Part shown: positions 7,129 through 14,971 of the stretch, piece by piece | Position numbering within the stretch: the stretch's first letter is position 1 | Layout of the letters: every line of letters starts with the position of its first letter | DNA from: Achromobacter seleniivolatilans | Lineage (GTDB): Bacteria; Pseudomonadota; Gammaproteobacteria; Burkholderiales; Burkholderiaceae_B | DNA length: 64,000 bases | Assembly: GCF_030864005.1 (NCBI RefSeq) | Contig: NZ_CP132976.1 | Span: forward strand, 3,968,001 to 4,032,000 | Direction of reading: 5' to 3' | Translations under genes and position numbers: made by a program | The notes under the pieces: model-generated | The model's input: the letters and a program-made list of their open reading frames with translations, nothing else | Told to the model about the DNA's origin: nothing | Database searches by the model: none

Positions 7129-10100
7129 CTACTTCTCGCCGGGGGATTCTGCTAGTTCCAGCATCTGTTCAAACTCCTGGCCCAATGCGCGCGCCAGCGC
7201 TTCTATGTCGCTGTTCCACTGTTTGCTATCTGCGATCAGCGCACGGAGTTCCTCGCACCCTTCGTGCAGCATCGACGGCCCCAGCACGCACAGCGCGCCC
7301 GAGACACAGTGCGCCCACCGGTCAAGCTCTTCGATGTCACAAGATTTGATTGCACTGTCAAGCGTGTCGATGTCGCGATGAGCCTGTTCGACAAAGATGC
7401 TGGTGTAAGCCGCAGGCAGCAACGGGAAACGCGGCAGACCGGTATCCTCGACCGCGTCTGCCATTGGTGAGTTCGCAACCGGCCCCGTCGCACCGGCATT
7501 ATCCGGATCATCTCGCAGGGCTTGATCCGGGTTTGCCGCATCATCAAGAACGCGGGCGAGCGCTGCCAGCGCCACCGGCTTGCTCAAATAGTCTGTGAAG
7601 CCATGTTCCCGGCCCTGCGTGACGTCCTCGGGGCGCACATTCGCGCTTACCGCGTAGATCCGTAGCGAGGGGTCGCGCTGCCGAGCCGCCGCCAGCAGCT
7701 CGTAGCCGCTCATCCCGGGCATGTTGATATCCGTAAGCACGATATCAACGTGCATAGCGTCAAGTTTCGCAAGCGCCTGATTACCATCCGCAGCTTCAAC
7801 CACCTTCGCGCCCAAGGTACTCAATTGGTCGCGCAATAAGCCGCGGTTGAGAAGATTGTCTTCTGCGATCAGCACGGTCAGGCTGCCGTAATTGCGCCCG
7901 CCAGACGGCCGGTCTTTGGGTGAAGGCGCGGCCGCCCCGCCTGCAGTGGTGGTTCCGGGCAAAGCGCGCAGCAGCTGCGTGGCAGCGCGTATACCGGCAA
8001 GGCTGTAAATACTGACTTCGACGCTGCCGGTTTCGCGCAGCACGGGCACAAGCGGTCCGTCCTGGCGCAACCACACGACGTTGTGCCATGGCCCCCACAG
8101 CGTCAGCACCTCTTGCGCCGTATATTCGTCCGTGACAAGCAGGAAGTCCGCACCCGCCTGCGGCTGCGCCTTCGAATCCGCGGCGAGCAACGCCGGAGGA
8201 TTTTTCTGGGCATCGAACAAATTTGCGAGCCACTCCTGGTTCTCAATGGCTCGGCATAGAATCGCCACACGTGAGTCGGGCAACGTCCATCCATCACTCG
8301 CCAGACCGGCATCGCTGCCTTGCAGCGGCAGCGTGACCGTGATCCGCGTACCGACGCCCGGCGTGGATTCGAGATCTATCCGGCCATGCATCAGAGTACA
8401 TAGCCGCGCACATATCGACAGCCCCAGCCCGGTGCCGCTGGAGCGCGTCAGACGTTGGTCATCCCCTTGCGTGAAAGGACGAAACAGCCGCCGTTGCAGA
8501 TCTTCATCGATCCCGACTCCGGAATCGGCAACACTGATCTTGAGCTCGCTATTGACCCATAGCGCGCGCACAACGATCTTGCCGGATGCCGTGAATTTGA
8601 ACGCATTGGAGAGCAGATTTTCAACGATCTGCGCCAGACGCACGGCGTCGAACTTCAACTGTGCGGGAATCCCGCGGTCCATGACAAAGTAGAAACTCAA
8701 GCGCTGCCGCACGGCCAGCGGCGCGTGGGCAAGCACAATGCGGTTGAGCAAGTCCGTCACCGATGACCATTCCTCGCTCAGCCGCATTTGGCTGACGTCC
8801 ATTTTGGAAAAATCGAGCACGTCATTGACGATCTGCAGCAGACTGGTGGCGGACGCCCGCATCGCTTGCACGCGAGCCTCCTGCTCGGGCACAAGCGGAC
8901 CCAGCGCAACCAACTCCAGATTGCCCACCAGCGACGAGAGTGGCGTGCGAATCTCGTGGCTCATCGATGCGAAGAAGCGCACCTTTTCGCGCGCGGCCTC
9001 GTCGCTGGTGCGCTTTGCCTCACGCAACAGTTGCGCGGCTTCGTAGTGCTCAGATATGTCATTGATCGCGCAAAAGAGCACGCTCTCACCATATATCTGC
9101 GCCGGAGCATACGTAATCTCAAGGTGCATGTTGTCGCCGCCGACACATGCAAGGGTGAACACGAACTGGTGGATGGGCGGCTCGTCGGCGCCCGTAACCG
9201 TATCCGCAGGCGACAAGCGCGGCGCGAGCGCCTCGCAAAGCGTATCGGGCAACTTCGTCGCCAGGTCGCCCAGGCCGAACATGCGGCGGGCGATCTGGTT
9301 GGCGACGACCATTTCGAAGTCGCGCTGGCGCACCACGCACAGGCCGACCGGCGTGGCATGAACAAGAAGATGATTGATCAATTCACCTTCGAGCGCACGC
9401 TGCGCTTGTGCGTAGGTGCGTGTCAGGAAACGGTAATTCCAGTAACGCGCCATCGCGAACAGCAGCGAAATCAGCGCAAATGTCGTGAAGAGGATGATCA
9501 GCAGCGGGACACGGATCAGGGCAAGGAATTGATGCCACGGAATGGCAATCATGTAGCGGCCGAAGTCAAAAGCGAGTGGATTTTGCGTCGACACCCAGCC
9601 AAAGCCCGAGACCTGATGAAACACCTCCTCTTCCCTGCTTGTGAGGTTTCTCTCGATATTCTGCACGGCTTCGGCCGACAACGGACCCGCTAGCCGCTGC
9701 CCATCCGGACCGAGCAGCGTCGGCACCGGCGCGTCGGTTGCCATCGCGGCCGGAGGCAAAAGTTCGCCAGCGTCGACCGCAGTAATGATCAGGGTGTCAG
9801 GCTCCTCATTGAATTGGACAAGCTGTGCACCGAGTACCAGCGTCGGCGCGAATCCAAGTGCCACGGGCGCTCTGAACCAATGGACGGCACGCAGATCATT
9901 GTCGATGGGCGGGGGGAGATTCGCCTTGTCCGCGGCAATCTTCTTGAGCGCGGCATTGGTCAGCTCTCGCAGAGCCGAGGCCGGCTCCACAGGCGCGTTG
10001 CCCGGTTGCGCAACTGGGGCGATCTGGTAGCTGTAGGCCGCCTTGCCGTCCAGGCGCACGAACATCATCGGCACCCGGGCCGAAAATGGCGTGAAAAGTT

Positions 10101-10488
10101 GCACAGCCCGGTCGCATAGCCTGCGCAGATCAGGAGACTCGGGAACTCCCTCAAATGTCGGGCTGCACGCTTCCGATAATGGCGTCGCGCCATGCACCAG
10201 CAGACCTCGTTCCTGAAGGCCGAACAACATCCGCGCGCCCATCAGCAGGCTAAAGCGGCGCAGCAACAGCTCATTGCTCTTACTTTCCGTGCGGTGCACC
10301 TGATGCATCTGCAGCAACAACGCGTTCGTGCCAACGCTGACTATCGTGAAGCCCGCCGCACACAGCGCCGCAAACACGAGCAGCACGATCACCATCGAAA
10401 ACACCCGGCGCTCGCGCTTGAGACTTGCTTCGAGCGCATGCAGTGTCTTGAGCGGCGACGAAGGCGACGACCGAAGCAGGCGTTCCAT
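7129..10488 (-). CDS. Hybrid sensor histidine kinase with receiver and Hpt domains (RcsC/RocS-like)
   Basis: The 1119-residue protein has transmembrane segments at about 31-51 and 326-346 enclosing a 270-residue periplasmic sensor region, then a PAS-like region (370-480), HisKA with H511 in SHEIRTP, HATPase with NLLSNAFKF, DSGVGI and GTGLGL, a degenerate receiver-like region (740-845), a true receiver (871-985; acidic E876/D877, phospho-acceptor D920, K970) and a C-terminal Hpt domain with H1060. The phosphorelay would run H511-D920-H1060 to the adjacent regulator. The start overlaps the regulator stop as TGATG, implying translational coupling. The ligand is unknown. Confidence 0.92.
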   Translation of the reverse strand: MERLLRSSPSSPLKTLHALEASLKRERRVFSMVIVLLVFAALCAAGFTIVSVGTNALLLQMHQVHRTESKSNELLLRRFSLLMGARMLFGLQERGLLVHGATPLSEACSPTFEGVPESPDLRRLCDRAVQLFTPFSARVPMMFVRLDGKAAYSYQIAPVAQPGNAPVEPASALRELTNAALKKIAADKANLPPPIDNDLRAVHWFRAPVALGFAPTLVLGAQLVQFNEEPDTLIITAVDAGELLPPAAMATDAPVPTLLGPDGQRLAGPLSAEAVQNIERNLTSREEEVFHQVSGFGWVSTQNPLAFDFGRYMIAIPWHQFLALIRVPLLIILFTTFALISLLFAMARYWNYRFLTRTYAQAQRALEGELINHLLVHATPVGLCVVRQRDFEMVVANQIARRMFGLGDLATKLPDTLCEALAPRLSPADTVTGADEPPIHQFVFTLACVGGDNMHLEITYAPAQIYGESVLFCAINDISEHYEAAQLLREAKRTSDEAAREKVRFFASMSHEIRTPLSSLVGNLELVALGPLVPEQEARVQAMRASATSLLQIVNDVLDFSKMDVSQMRLSEEWSSVTDLLNRIVLAHAPLAVRQRLSFYFVMDRGIPAQLKFDAVRLAQIVENLLSNAFKFTASGKIVVRALWVNSELKISVADSGVGIDEDLQRRLFRPFTQGDDQRLTRSSGTGLGLSICARLCTLMHGRIDLESTPGVGTRITVTLPLQGSDAGLASDGWTLPDSRVAILCRAIENQEWLANLFDAQKNPPALLAADSKAQPQAGADFLLVTDEYTAQEVLTLWGPWHNVVWLRQDGPLVPVLRETGSVEVSIYSLAGIRAATQLLRALPGTTTAGGAAAPSPKDRPSGGRNYGSLTVLIAEDNLLNRGLLRDQLSTLGAKVVEAADGNQALAKLDAMHVDIVLTDINMPGMSGYELLAAARQRDPSLRIYAVSANVRPEDVTQGREHGFTDYLSKPVALAALARVLDDAANPDQALRDDPDNAGATGPVANSPMADAVEDTGLPRFPLLPAAYTSIFVEQAHRDIDTLDSAIKSCDIEELDRWAHCVSGALCVLGPSMLHEGCEELRALIADSKQWNSDIEALARALGQEFEQMLELAESPGEK

Positions 10489-11150
10489 CAGCAGAATCCG
10501 TGATCGGCCGCATAGCGAATCAGATCCGCGTTGGTTTCGACATGAAGCTTGCGCATAGCTATGCGCTTTTGCGTTGCAATGGTCGTCACCGCGCGCTTCA
10601 GACGCTTCGAAATATCGGTGACCGACAATCCCATCGCAAATAGACGTACCACTTCAAGCTCGCTCGGCGATAGCGGCGTCATAGCACTGAAGTCTTTAGT
10701 GGTGCTTCCTTCTTCTGCCAGACGTGCCTCGATCTTTGGAGAGAGCACAACATGGTTCGCGCCAAGCGCGCGCTGGCAGACCTGCGCAAGGGTGTTGCGC
10801 GGTTCTTCCTTGCTGACGATCGCAGCCACGCCAAGGCTGCAGAGCCGGTTCAAGATAGCGCCGTTTGTGAGCATCGTGAAAATGACGATGGGCGTATCGG
10901 GATAGAGGCGCTGCAGGCGGCCAATCAGACGCAAGCCATCGACTTCGTCATCTTTGCCTTTCATCGTGAAATCAGTGACGATCAGCCCAAAGGGCCCATT
11001 GCGGGCCAGCTCATCAAGCAGCTCAGCGCCTGAACGCACTGTGGCTCGCACGACAAAGCCGAGCTCACCAAGCGCATGCGCGACCGCCGATAAGATGATG
11101 GGATGGTCGTCCGCAACGACGACTTCCAGCTTATGAAGAACGTTCGTCAT
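10488..11150 (-). CDS. RcsB-like LuxR-family response regulator
   Basis: The 220-residue regulator has a receiver domain (acidic D14/D15, phospho-acceptor D60, K114) and a C-terminal LuxR-type helix-turn-helix. The stretch LSPSELEVVRLFAMGLSVTD followed by ISKRLKRAVTTIATQKRIAM closely resembles the E. coli RcsB DNA-binding domain, including the TI..QK motif. The start at 11150 (MTNVLHKLEV) is chosen because the domain begins there; the frame is open to 11210. It is the first gene of a two-gene operon with the hybrid kinase and is the likely end of the phosphorelay. Probable targets are the neighbouring fimbrial or EAL genes (inference). Confidence 0.9.
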   Translation of the reverse strand: MTNVLHKLEVVVADDHPIILSAVAHALGELGFVVRATVRSGAELLDELARNGPFGLIVTDFTMKGKDDEVDGLRLIGRLQRLYPDTPIVIFTMLTNGAILNRLCSLGVAAIVSKEEPRNTLAQVCQRALGANHVVLSPKIEARLAEEGSTTKDFSAMTPLSPSELEVVRLFAMGLSVTDISKRLKRAVTTIATQKRIAMRKLHVETNADLIRYAADHGFC

Positions 11151-11322
11151 ATTTGCCCCGATCGCCGTCGGACACAACGATGCCGGACACACCCGCCACA
11201 GGCATCCCACATTTGCTCGGTGGTTGCCTCCGCCGACAGGAGCACCACATTGGAATTCATTCTAGATGAGTCAATGCCAAAGTGGAATTCGGCAAAACAT
11301 GGCAATTGCGCAACGCAGCAAA

Positions 11323-11826
11323 TCAATGGGCGCTTACGACTTCCGGCGCGCTGCCGGCATCGATCGCGGCCGCCGTATCCGGCACGCCAGCGCAGTGCGG
11401 ATGAAAGCAATCGACCGAAAATTGGCTCCCGCCACAGCATGATCCCCGGCAAGTGCGTGTCGGCATTTGCTTAAAGCGGATCGGCGCCGCGGCAAAGGGG
11501 GCAGGCGCCACGGAGGCGGACTCCGGAGTGGAAAGCCATGCGTTGATTTCAGGCGTGCGGCAAGCAAGGCTGGCGACCATAAACGCGATCGTAGCGGCCG
11601 CCATGATGAATATGACAATGGGAGCAAGCCAGAGGCCCAGGGTTGCTTGCTGCCAGATGAGAAAGAGCACTGCGAAGGACAACAGGAAGCAGATTGGCAA
11701 AATCCAGAGTGCGAAATGACAGATTCGCTCGCACAGACGCACGAAGGACAGCCCGATAGGGAGGTGTTGGTAAGCGGTCACGCAGTGTGGCTTGGCGAAT
11801 ATTGTCTCGGAGGCATGTTGATGCAT
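11323..11826 (-). CDS. Hypothetical membrane protein with two transmembrane helices
   Basis: The 167-residue product has two hydrophobic segments (about residues 37-60 and 64-90), then an Ala/Pro-rich stretch and a cysteine-rich tail (TCRGSCCGG, VDCFHPHC) that could bind metal. I do not recognise the family. The start at 11826 lacks a strong ribosome binding site. Support for it being real comes from the clean double-helix topology and from the 20-bp palindrome 32 bp upstream. It may belong with the adjacent two-component system, or it may be an unrelated small gene. Confidence 0.45.
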   Translation of the reverse strand: MHQHASETIFAKPHCVTAYQHLPIGLSFVRLCERICHFALWILPICFLLSFAVLFLIWQQATLGLWLAPIVIFIMAAATIAFMVASLACRTPEINAWLSTPESASVAPAPFAAAPIRFKQMPTRTCRGSCCGGSQFSVDCFHPHCAGVPDTAAAIDAGSAPEVVSAH

Positions 11827-11858
11827 GCCAGCAATTTATTGGCTAAGCGAAGTGGCCT

Positions 11859-11878
11859 ATATAGAAGGACTTCTATAT
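11859..11878. promoter_or_regulatory. 20-bp palindrome upstream of the small membrane protein gene
   Basis: ATATAGAAG-GA-CTTCTATAT is a perfect 9-2-9 inverted repeat, AT-rich in a GC-rich genome, 32 bp before the start at 11826. It has the form of a dimeric regulator site. The cognate protein is unknown; the RcsB-like regulator next door is one possibility, without direct evidence. Confidence 0.45.
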
Positions 11879-11932
11879 TCCGGGAAATGGGTTGCCAACG
11901 GGAATCGCTGGCCAACTCTCGGAGCCCAAACG

Positions 11933-11959
11933 AAAAACGCCGCTAGTAATAGCGGCGTT
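11933..11959 (-). terminator. Rho-independent terminator of tRNA-Lys
   Basis: A perfect 10-bp stem (AACGCCGCTA / TAGCGGCGTT) with a GTAA loop lies 24 nt downstream of the tRNA 3' end. On the minus strand it is followed by UUUUU, encoded by the A-run at 11933-11937, which overlaps the base of the stem. Confidence 0.85.
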
Positions 11960-11982
11960 AATTTCGATACTGCGGTATTAGG

Positions 11983-12058
11983 TGGTGGGCTGAGCGAGAC
12001 TCGAACTCGCGACCAACGGATTAAAAGTCCGCTGCTCTACCGACTGAGCTATCAACCC
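11983..12058 (-). tRNA. tRNA-Lys (anticodon TTT)
   Basis: This is a 76-nt cloverleaf read on the minus strand. The acceptor stem GGGTTGA pairs with TCAGCCC, the D arm is AGCTCAGTCGGTAGAGC, the anticodon arm is CGGACTTTTAATCCG with anticodon TTT, and the T arm contains GTTCGAGTC. The CCA end is encoded. It has its own promoter and terminator. No integrase gene or duplicated 3' end is visible nearby, so there is no sign of an integrated element. Confidence 0.97.
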
Positions 12059-12072
12059 GACCGAAGCCAGAA

Positions 12073-12101
12073 ATTATGGCGGATTTAGAAAGTTTTGTCA
12101 A
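12073..12101 (-). promoter_or_regulatory. Sigma-70 promoter of tRNA-Lys
   Basis: On the minus strand, TTGACA (12096-12101) and CATAAT (12073-12078) are separated by exactly 17 bp. Transcription would start about 8 nt before the tRNA 5' end at 12058. Confidence 0.8.
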
Positions 12102-12141
12102 AAAAAATACGCATAAGGGGGACATGCCGCCCCGACTGCGC

Positions 12142-12169
12142 AAAAAAACGGCCGCTTGCGGCGGCCGTT
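12142..12169 (-). terminator. Rho-independent terminator of metNIQ
   Basis: A 9-bp GC-rich stem (AACGGCCGC / GCGGCCGTT) with a 5-nt loop lies 24 bp after the metQ stop. On the minus strand it runs into a U-run encoded by the A-tract at 12142-12148. Confidence 0.85.
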
Positions 12170-12192
12170 GCTGGTGTCGGATGACCCTGGAT

Positions 12193-12990
12193 TTACCAGG
12201 CGGCCACCACGGCGCCCTTGTACTTGGTCTCGATGAACTGCTTGACTGCCGGGCTGTGATAAATGCTGATCAGCTTGGCGTACTCAGGACGGTCCTTATC
12301 CTTTTCGCGCACAACCAGCACGTTGGCGTACGGCGAATCCGGCGATTCCTGGGCGATGGCATCCTTGGTGGGATTCAAGCCTGCTTCCAGTGCGAAGTTG
12401 GTGTTGATAGCCGAAGCGTCGGTGTCATCCAGCGAACGCGGCAGTTGGGCGGCGTCCAATTCGATGAAGCGCAGCTTCTTCTTGTTCTCGACGACGTCGA
12501 TCGGCGTGGCCTTCAGGCCGGCTTCCGGACGCAGCTTGATCAAGCCGTTGGCTTGCAACAACAACAGGGCGCGGCCGCCGTTGGTCGGGTCATTCGGCAA
12601 GGCGATACGCGCGCCGTCCTTCAGGTCGGCCAGCGACTTGATCTTCTTGCTGTAGATGCCGATCGGGAAGATCACCGTCTTGGCGATGCTGACCAGCTTG
12701 TAGCCGCGATCGGCGTTGGCGTTGTCCAGGTAGGGCTGGTGCTGGTAGCTGTTCACGTCCAGGTCGCCAGCGGCCAAGGCCACGTTGGGCTGCACATAGT
12801 CGGTGAACTCGATGATCTGAATGTTCAGGCCTTGCTTGGCGGCTTCAGCCTTCACCACATCAAAGATCTGGGCGTGCGGGCCGGCGGTAACGCCAACCTT
12901 CAACGGCTTGTCTTGTGCCAGCGCGGGCTGGGCCAGAACGGAGGCGCCCAGGGCGAACGCGGCCAAGGACTTCAAAAGCTTGATGCTCAT
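12193..12990 (-). CDS. metQ: Methionine ABC transporter substrate-binding protein
   Basis: The 265-residue protein is a NlpA/MetQ-family periplasmic binding protein (KPLKVGVTAGPHAQIFDVVK, then ALAAGDLDVNSYQHQPYLD). It captures D- or L-methionine for MetNI. The start at 12990 (MSIKLLKSLAAF) gives a normal signal peptide ending ALAQ. No lipobox cysteine is present, unlike E. coli MetQ, so it is probably a soluble periplasmic protein instead of a lipoprotein. It is the last gene of metN-metI-metQ, 56 bp after metI. Confidence 0.9.
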   Translation of the reverse strand: MSIKLLKSLAAFALGASVLAQPALAQDKPLKVGVTAGPHAQIFDVVKAEAAKQGLNIQIIEFTDYVQPNVALAAGDLDVNSYQHQPYLDNANADRGYKLVSIAKTVIFPIGIYSKKIKSLADLKDGARIALPNDPTNGGRALLLLQANGLIKLRPEAGLKATPIDVVENKKKLRFIELDAAQLPRSLDDTDASAINTNFALEAGLNPTKDAIAQESPDSPYANVLVVREKDKDRPEYAKLISIYHSPAVKQFIETKYKGAVVAAW

Positions 12991-13046
12991 GTTGCGATAT
13001 CCCGAATAACGGATGTAGAGAGAAGAATGAAAAAGCGCCGGAGCGA

Positions 13047-13700
13047 TCAACGATGCGACAGGCGGCGCACAAAGCGGTCGCCAAGGCTTTGAATCGCCTG
13101 GACCAATACGATCAGCACAATCACGACCGCGGCCATAACGTCTGACTGGAAACGCTGGTAGCCGTAGCGGATGGCCAGGTCGCCCAGACCGCCGCCGCCA
13201 ATGGCGCCGGCCATGGCCGAATAACCGATCAGGCTGACAACCGTGACGATGGTCGCGGCGATGAGACCGGGCAAGGCCTCGGGCAGCAGCACCTTCAAGA
13301 TGATCTGCATCGGCGATGCGCCCATGGCGCGCGCCGCGGTGATCAACCCTGGGTCCACTTCACGCATGGCGTTCTCGGCGATACGGGCCATGAACGGGAT
13401 CGCGGCCACCGACAACGGCACCATGGCGGCAGTGGTGCCAATCGACGTCTGCGCCACCAGGCGCGTGAACGGAATGATGGCAACCATCAAAATCACGAAC
13501 GGCACCGAGCGGGTCGCATTGATGACCGCGCCCAGCACGTGATTGACCGGTTGGTTTTCCAGCATATTGCCGCGAGCGGTCACGGTAAGCGTAACGCCCA
13601 AAGGAATGCCGATGAGCACCGCAATCGCGCTGGCCACACCCACCATCAACAGGGTGTCAAGCAGCGACGTAATAAGGAGATCGATCAGTTGCGGACTCAT
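13047..13700 (-). CDS. metI: Methionine ABC transporter permease
   Basis: The 217-residue inner-membrane protein has about five transmembrane helices and the ABC permease EAA-loop region (ARAMGASPMQIILKVLLPEA), characteristic of MetI. It pairs with MetN ATPase and MetQ for methionine import. Its start (ATG at 13700) lies 44 bp inside the end of metN, an unusually long overlap that suggests translational coupling. Confidence 0.92.
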   Translation of the reverse strand: MSPQLIDLLITSLLDTLLMVGVASAIAVLIGIPLGVTLTVTARGNMLENQPVNHVLGAVINATRSVPFVILMVAIIPFTRLVAQTSIGTTAAMVPLSVAAIPFMARIAENAMREVDPGLITAARAMGASPMQIILKVLLPEALPGLIAATIVTVVSLIGYSAMAGAIGGGGLGDLAIRYGYQRFQSDVMAAVVIVLIVLVQAIQSLGDRFVRRLSHR

Positions 13701-14745
13701 GAGCTATTTCTTCAACGGTAATGTCACGGGCGGTCAACGCGGCAATCGCGTCCTTGACCGCAGCGGGCGCGCCTTGGGCCAGCACGAACAGCGTGCCCAC
13801 GGCCACGCCTTGGATATCTTCAACGCGGGCCTGCACCAGGCCCACATCCAGCGAAAACTGCTTTGACAGATCAGACAGGAACGAACCCGACGCATCGGTG
13901 CCCGTCAGCGACAAGCGCAACAGGCGAACAGCCTGGCCCGGCTTGGCGGCAGCCAGCGTTTCTATGCGCTGCTTGACGGCGGCCAGCGTGGCGTCGGTCA
14001 AGTCAGAAGCCGTAGCCGCCGACACCATGCCGCGCGTCACATCGTGACGCGGCTGCGCGAACACTTCACGCGTGCTGCCCACTTCAACCACTTCGCCTTG
14101 CGACAGCACGGCAACACGGTCGCAGACTTCGCGCACGACTTCCATCTGGTGCGTGATCATGACAACCGTCACACCCGTCTTGCGATTGATATCGCGCAGC
14201 AACGCCAGAATGGTGTGGGTGGTTTCCGGGTCCAGCGCGGATGTGGCTTCATCGCTGAGCAACACGTCCGGGTTGTTGGCCAGGGCGCGGGCGATGCCCA
14301 CGCGCTGCTTCTGGCCGCCACTGATCTGGCTCGGGTAGCGGTCGCGCAGATGCTCCAGGCCCACCAGCGCCAGCAAGCGCTCGACGCGTGCCGGAATCTC
14401 GGCCTTGGCCACGCCAGCAATCTCAAGCGGCAACGCGACGTTGCCGTAGACGGTGCGGCGCGACAGCAGGTTAAAGCCTTGGAACACCATGCCGATACGG
14501 CGGCGTTGGGCGCGCAGTTGCGCCTCGTTCAGGCCGGTCAGCTGTTGGCCGCCGATGGCGATAGAGCCTTCGTTCGGGCGTTCGAGCAAGTTGATGCACT
14601 GGACCAGCGTGCTTTTACCGGCCCCGCTGGGGCCGATGATGCCAAAGACCTCGCCCTGCTCGATATGCAGGTTGATGCCTCGCAGCGCCTGGAATTGTCC
14701 ATGCGGCGTGGCATAGGTCTTGGATAGGTTCTCGATGTGAATCAT
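13657..14745 (-). CDS. metN: Methionine ABC transporter ATP-binding protein
   Basis: The 362-residue ATPase has Walker A GPSGAGKST (about 38-46), the signature ISGGQKQRVGIARAL, Walker B VLLSDEATSALDP and the H-loop MITHQME, followed by a C-terminal ACT-like NIL domain that senses methionine and inhibits transport in MetN proteins. It is the first gene of the operon. It is slightly longer than the usual 340-345 residues, because the reading frame runs 44 bp into metI. A 17-bp palindrome lies 21 bp upstream. Confidence 0.93.
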   Translation of the reverse strand: MIHIENLSKTYATPHGQFQALRGINLHIEQGEVFGIIGPSGAGKSTLVQCINLLERPNEGSIAIGGQQLTGLNEAQLRAQRRRIGMVFQGFNLLSRRTVYGNVALPLEIAGVAKAEIPARVERLLALVGLEHLRDRYPSQISGGQKQRVGIARALANNPDVLLSDEATSALDPETTHTILALLRDINRKTGVTVVMITHQMEVVREVCDRVAVLSQGEVVEVGSTREVFAQPRHDVTRGMVSAATASDLTDATLAAVKQRIETLAAAKPGQAVRLLRLSLTGTDASGSFLSDLSKQFSLDVGLVQARVEDIQGVAVGTLFVLAQGAPAAVKDAIAALTARDITVEEIAHESATDRSPYYVAA

Positions 14746-14765
14746 GGCAAGCGATTTTGTATCTT

Positions 14766-14782
14766 TTCTCTTCTAAAGAGAA
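14766..14782. promoter_or_regulatory. 17-bp palindrome in the metN leader
   Basis: TTCTCTT-CTA-AAGAGAA is a perfect 7-3-7 inverted repeat 21 bp before the metN start. It could be an operator or a small leader hairpin. It matches neither the MetJ box (AGACGTCT) nor a recognisable SAM riboswitch. Confidence 0.4.
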
Positions 14783-14898
14783 CGACCGTTTTTTCCATTT
14801 TTAATAGCTAGAAGTAATATAGAGCGCCATCATCGCCTTACGGCGTCCCCGATGGGGCCTACAGCATTCCCTGCAATCTGGTGTCAGGCAGAAGGCGG

Positions 14899-14940
14899 AA
14901 AGGGCAGTCAGGAAGGAAAGCCTTCCTGACTGCCCTTTTT
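14899..14940. terminator. Strong bidirectional terminator between the GH31-like gene and metN
   Basis: A perfect 15-bp stem (GGGCAGTCAGGAAGG and its complement, extended to 18 bp by AAA/TTT) has an AAAG loop and a T-run at 14936-14940. A second hairpin (GTGGCCG/CGGCCAC) lies between it and the GH31-like stop. It ends leftward transcription before the metN promoter region. Confidence 0.85.
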
Positions 14941-14971
14941 AACGGTGGCCGGCTAAGCGGCCACGCAGGCG

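Noticed and set aside
11147..11452. A 101-codon minus-strand ORF between the regulator and the membrane protein gene.
   Set aside because: It overlaps the 3' part of the membrane protein gene in another frame, with no domain or good start.
11983..12058. tRNA-Lys as an attachment site of an integrated element.
   Set aside because: There is no integrase gene, no duplicated tRNA 3' end, and the flanks are ordinary chromosomal genes.
14746..14898. A SAM or SAH riboswitch ahead of metN.
   Set aside because: Only a short palindrome is found; none of the conserved riboswitch cores can be recognised.
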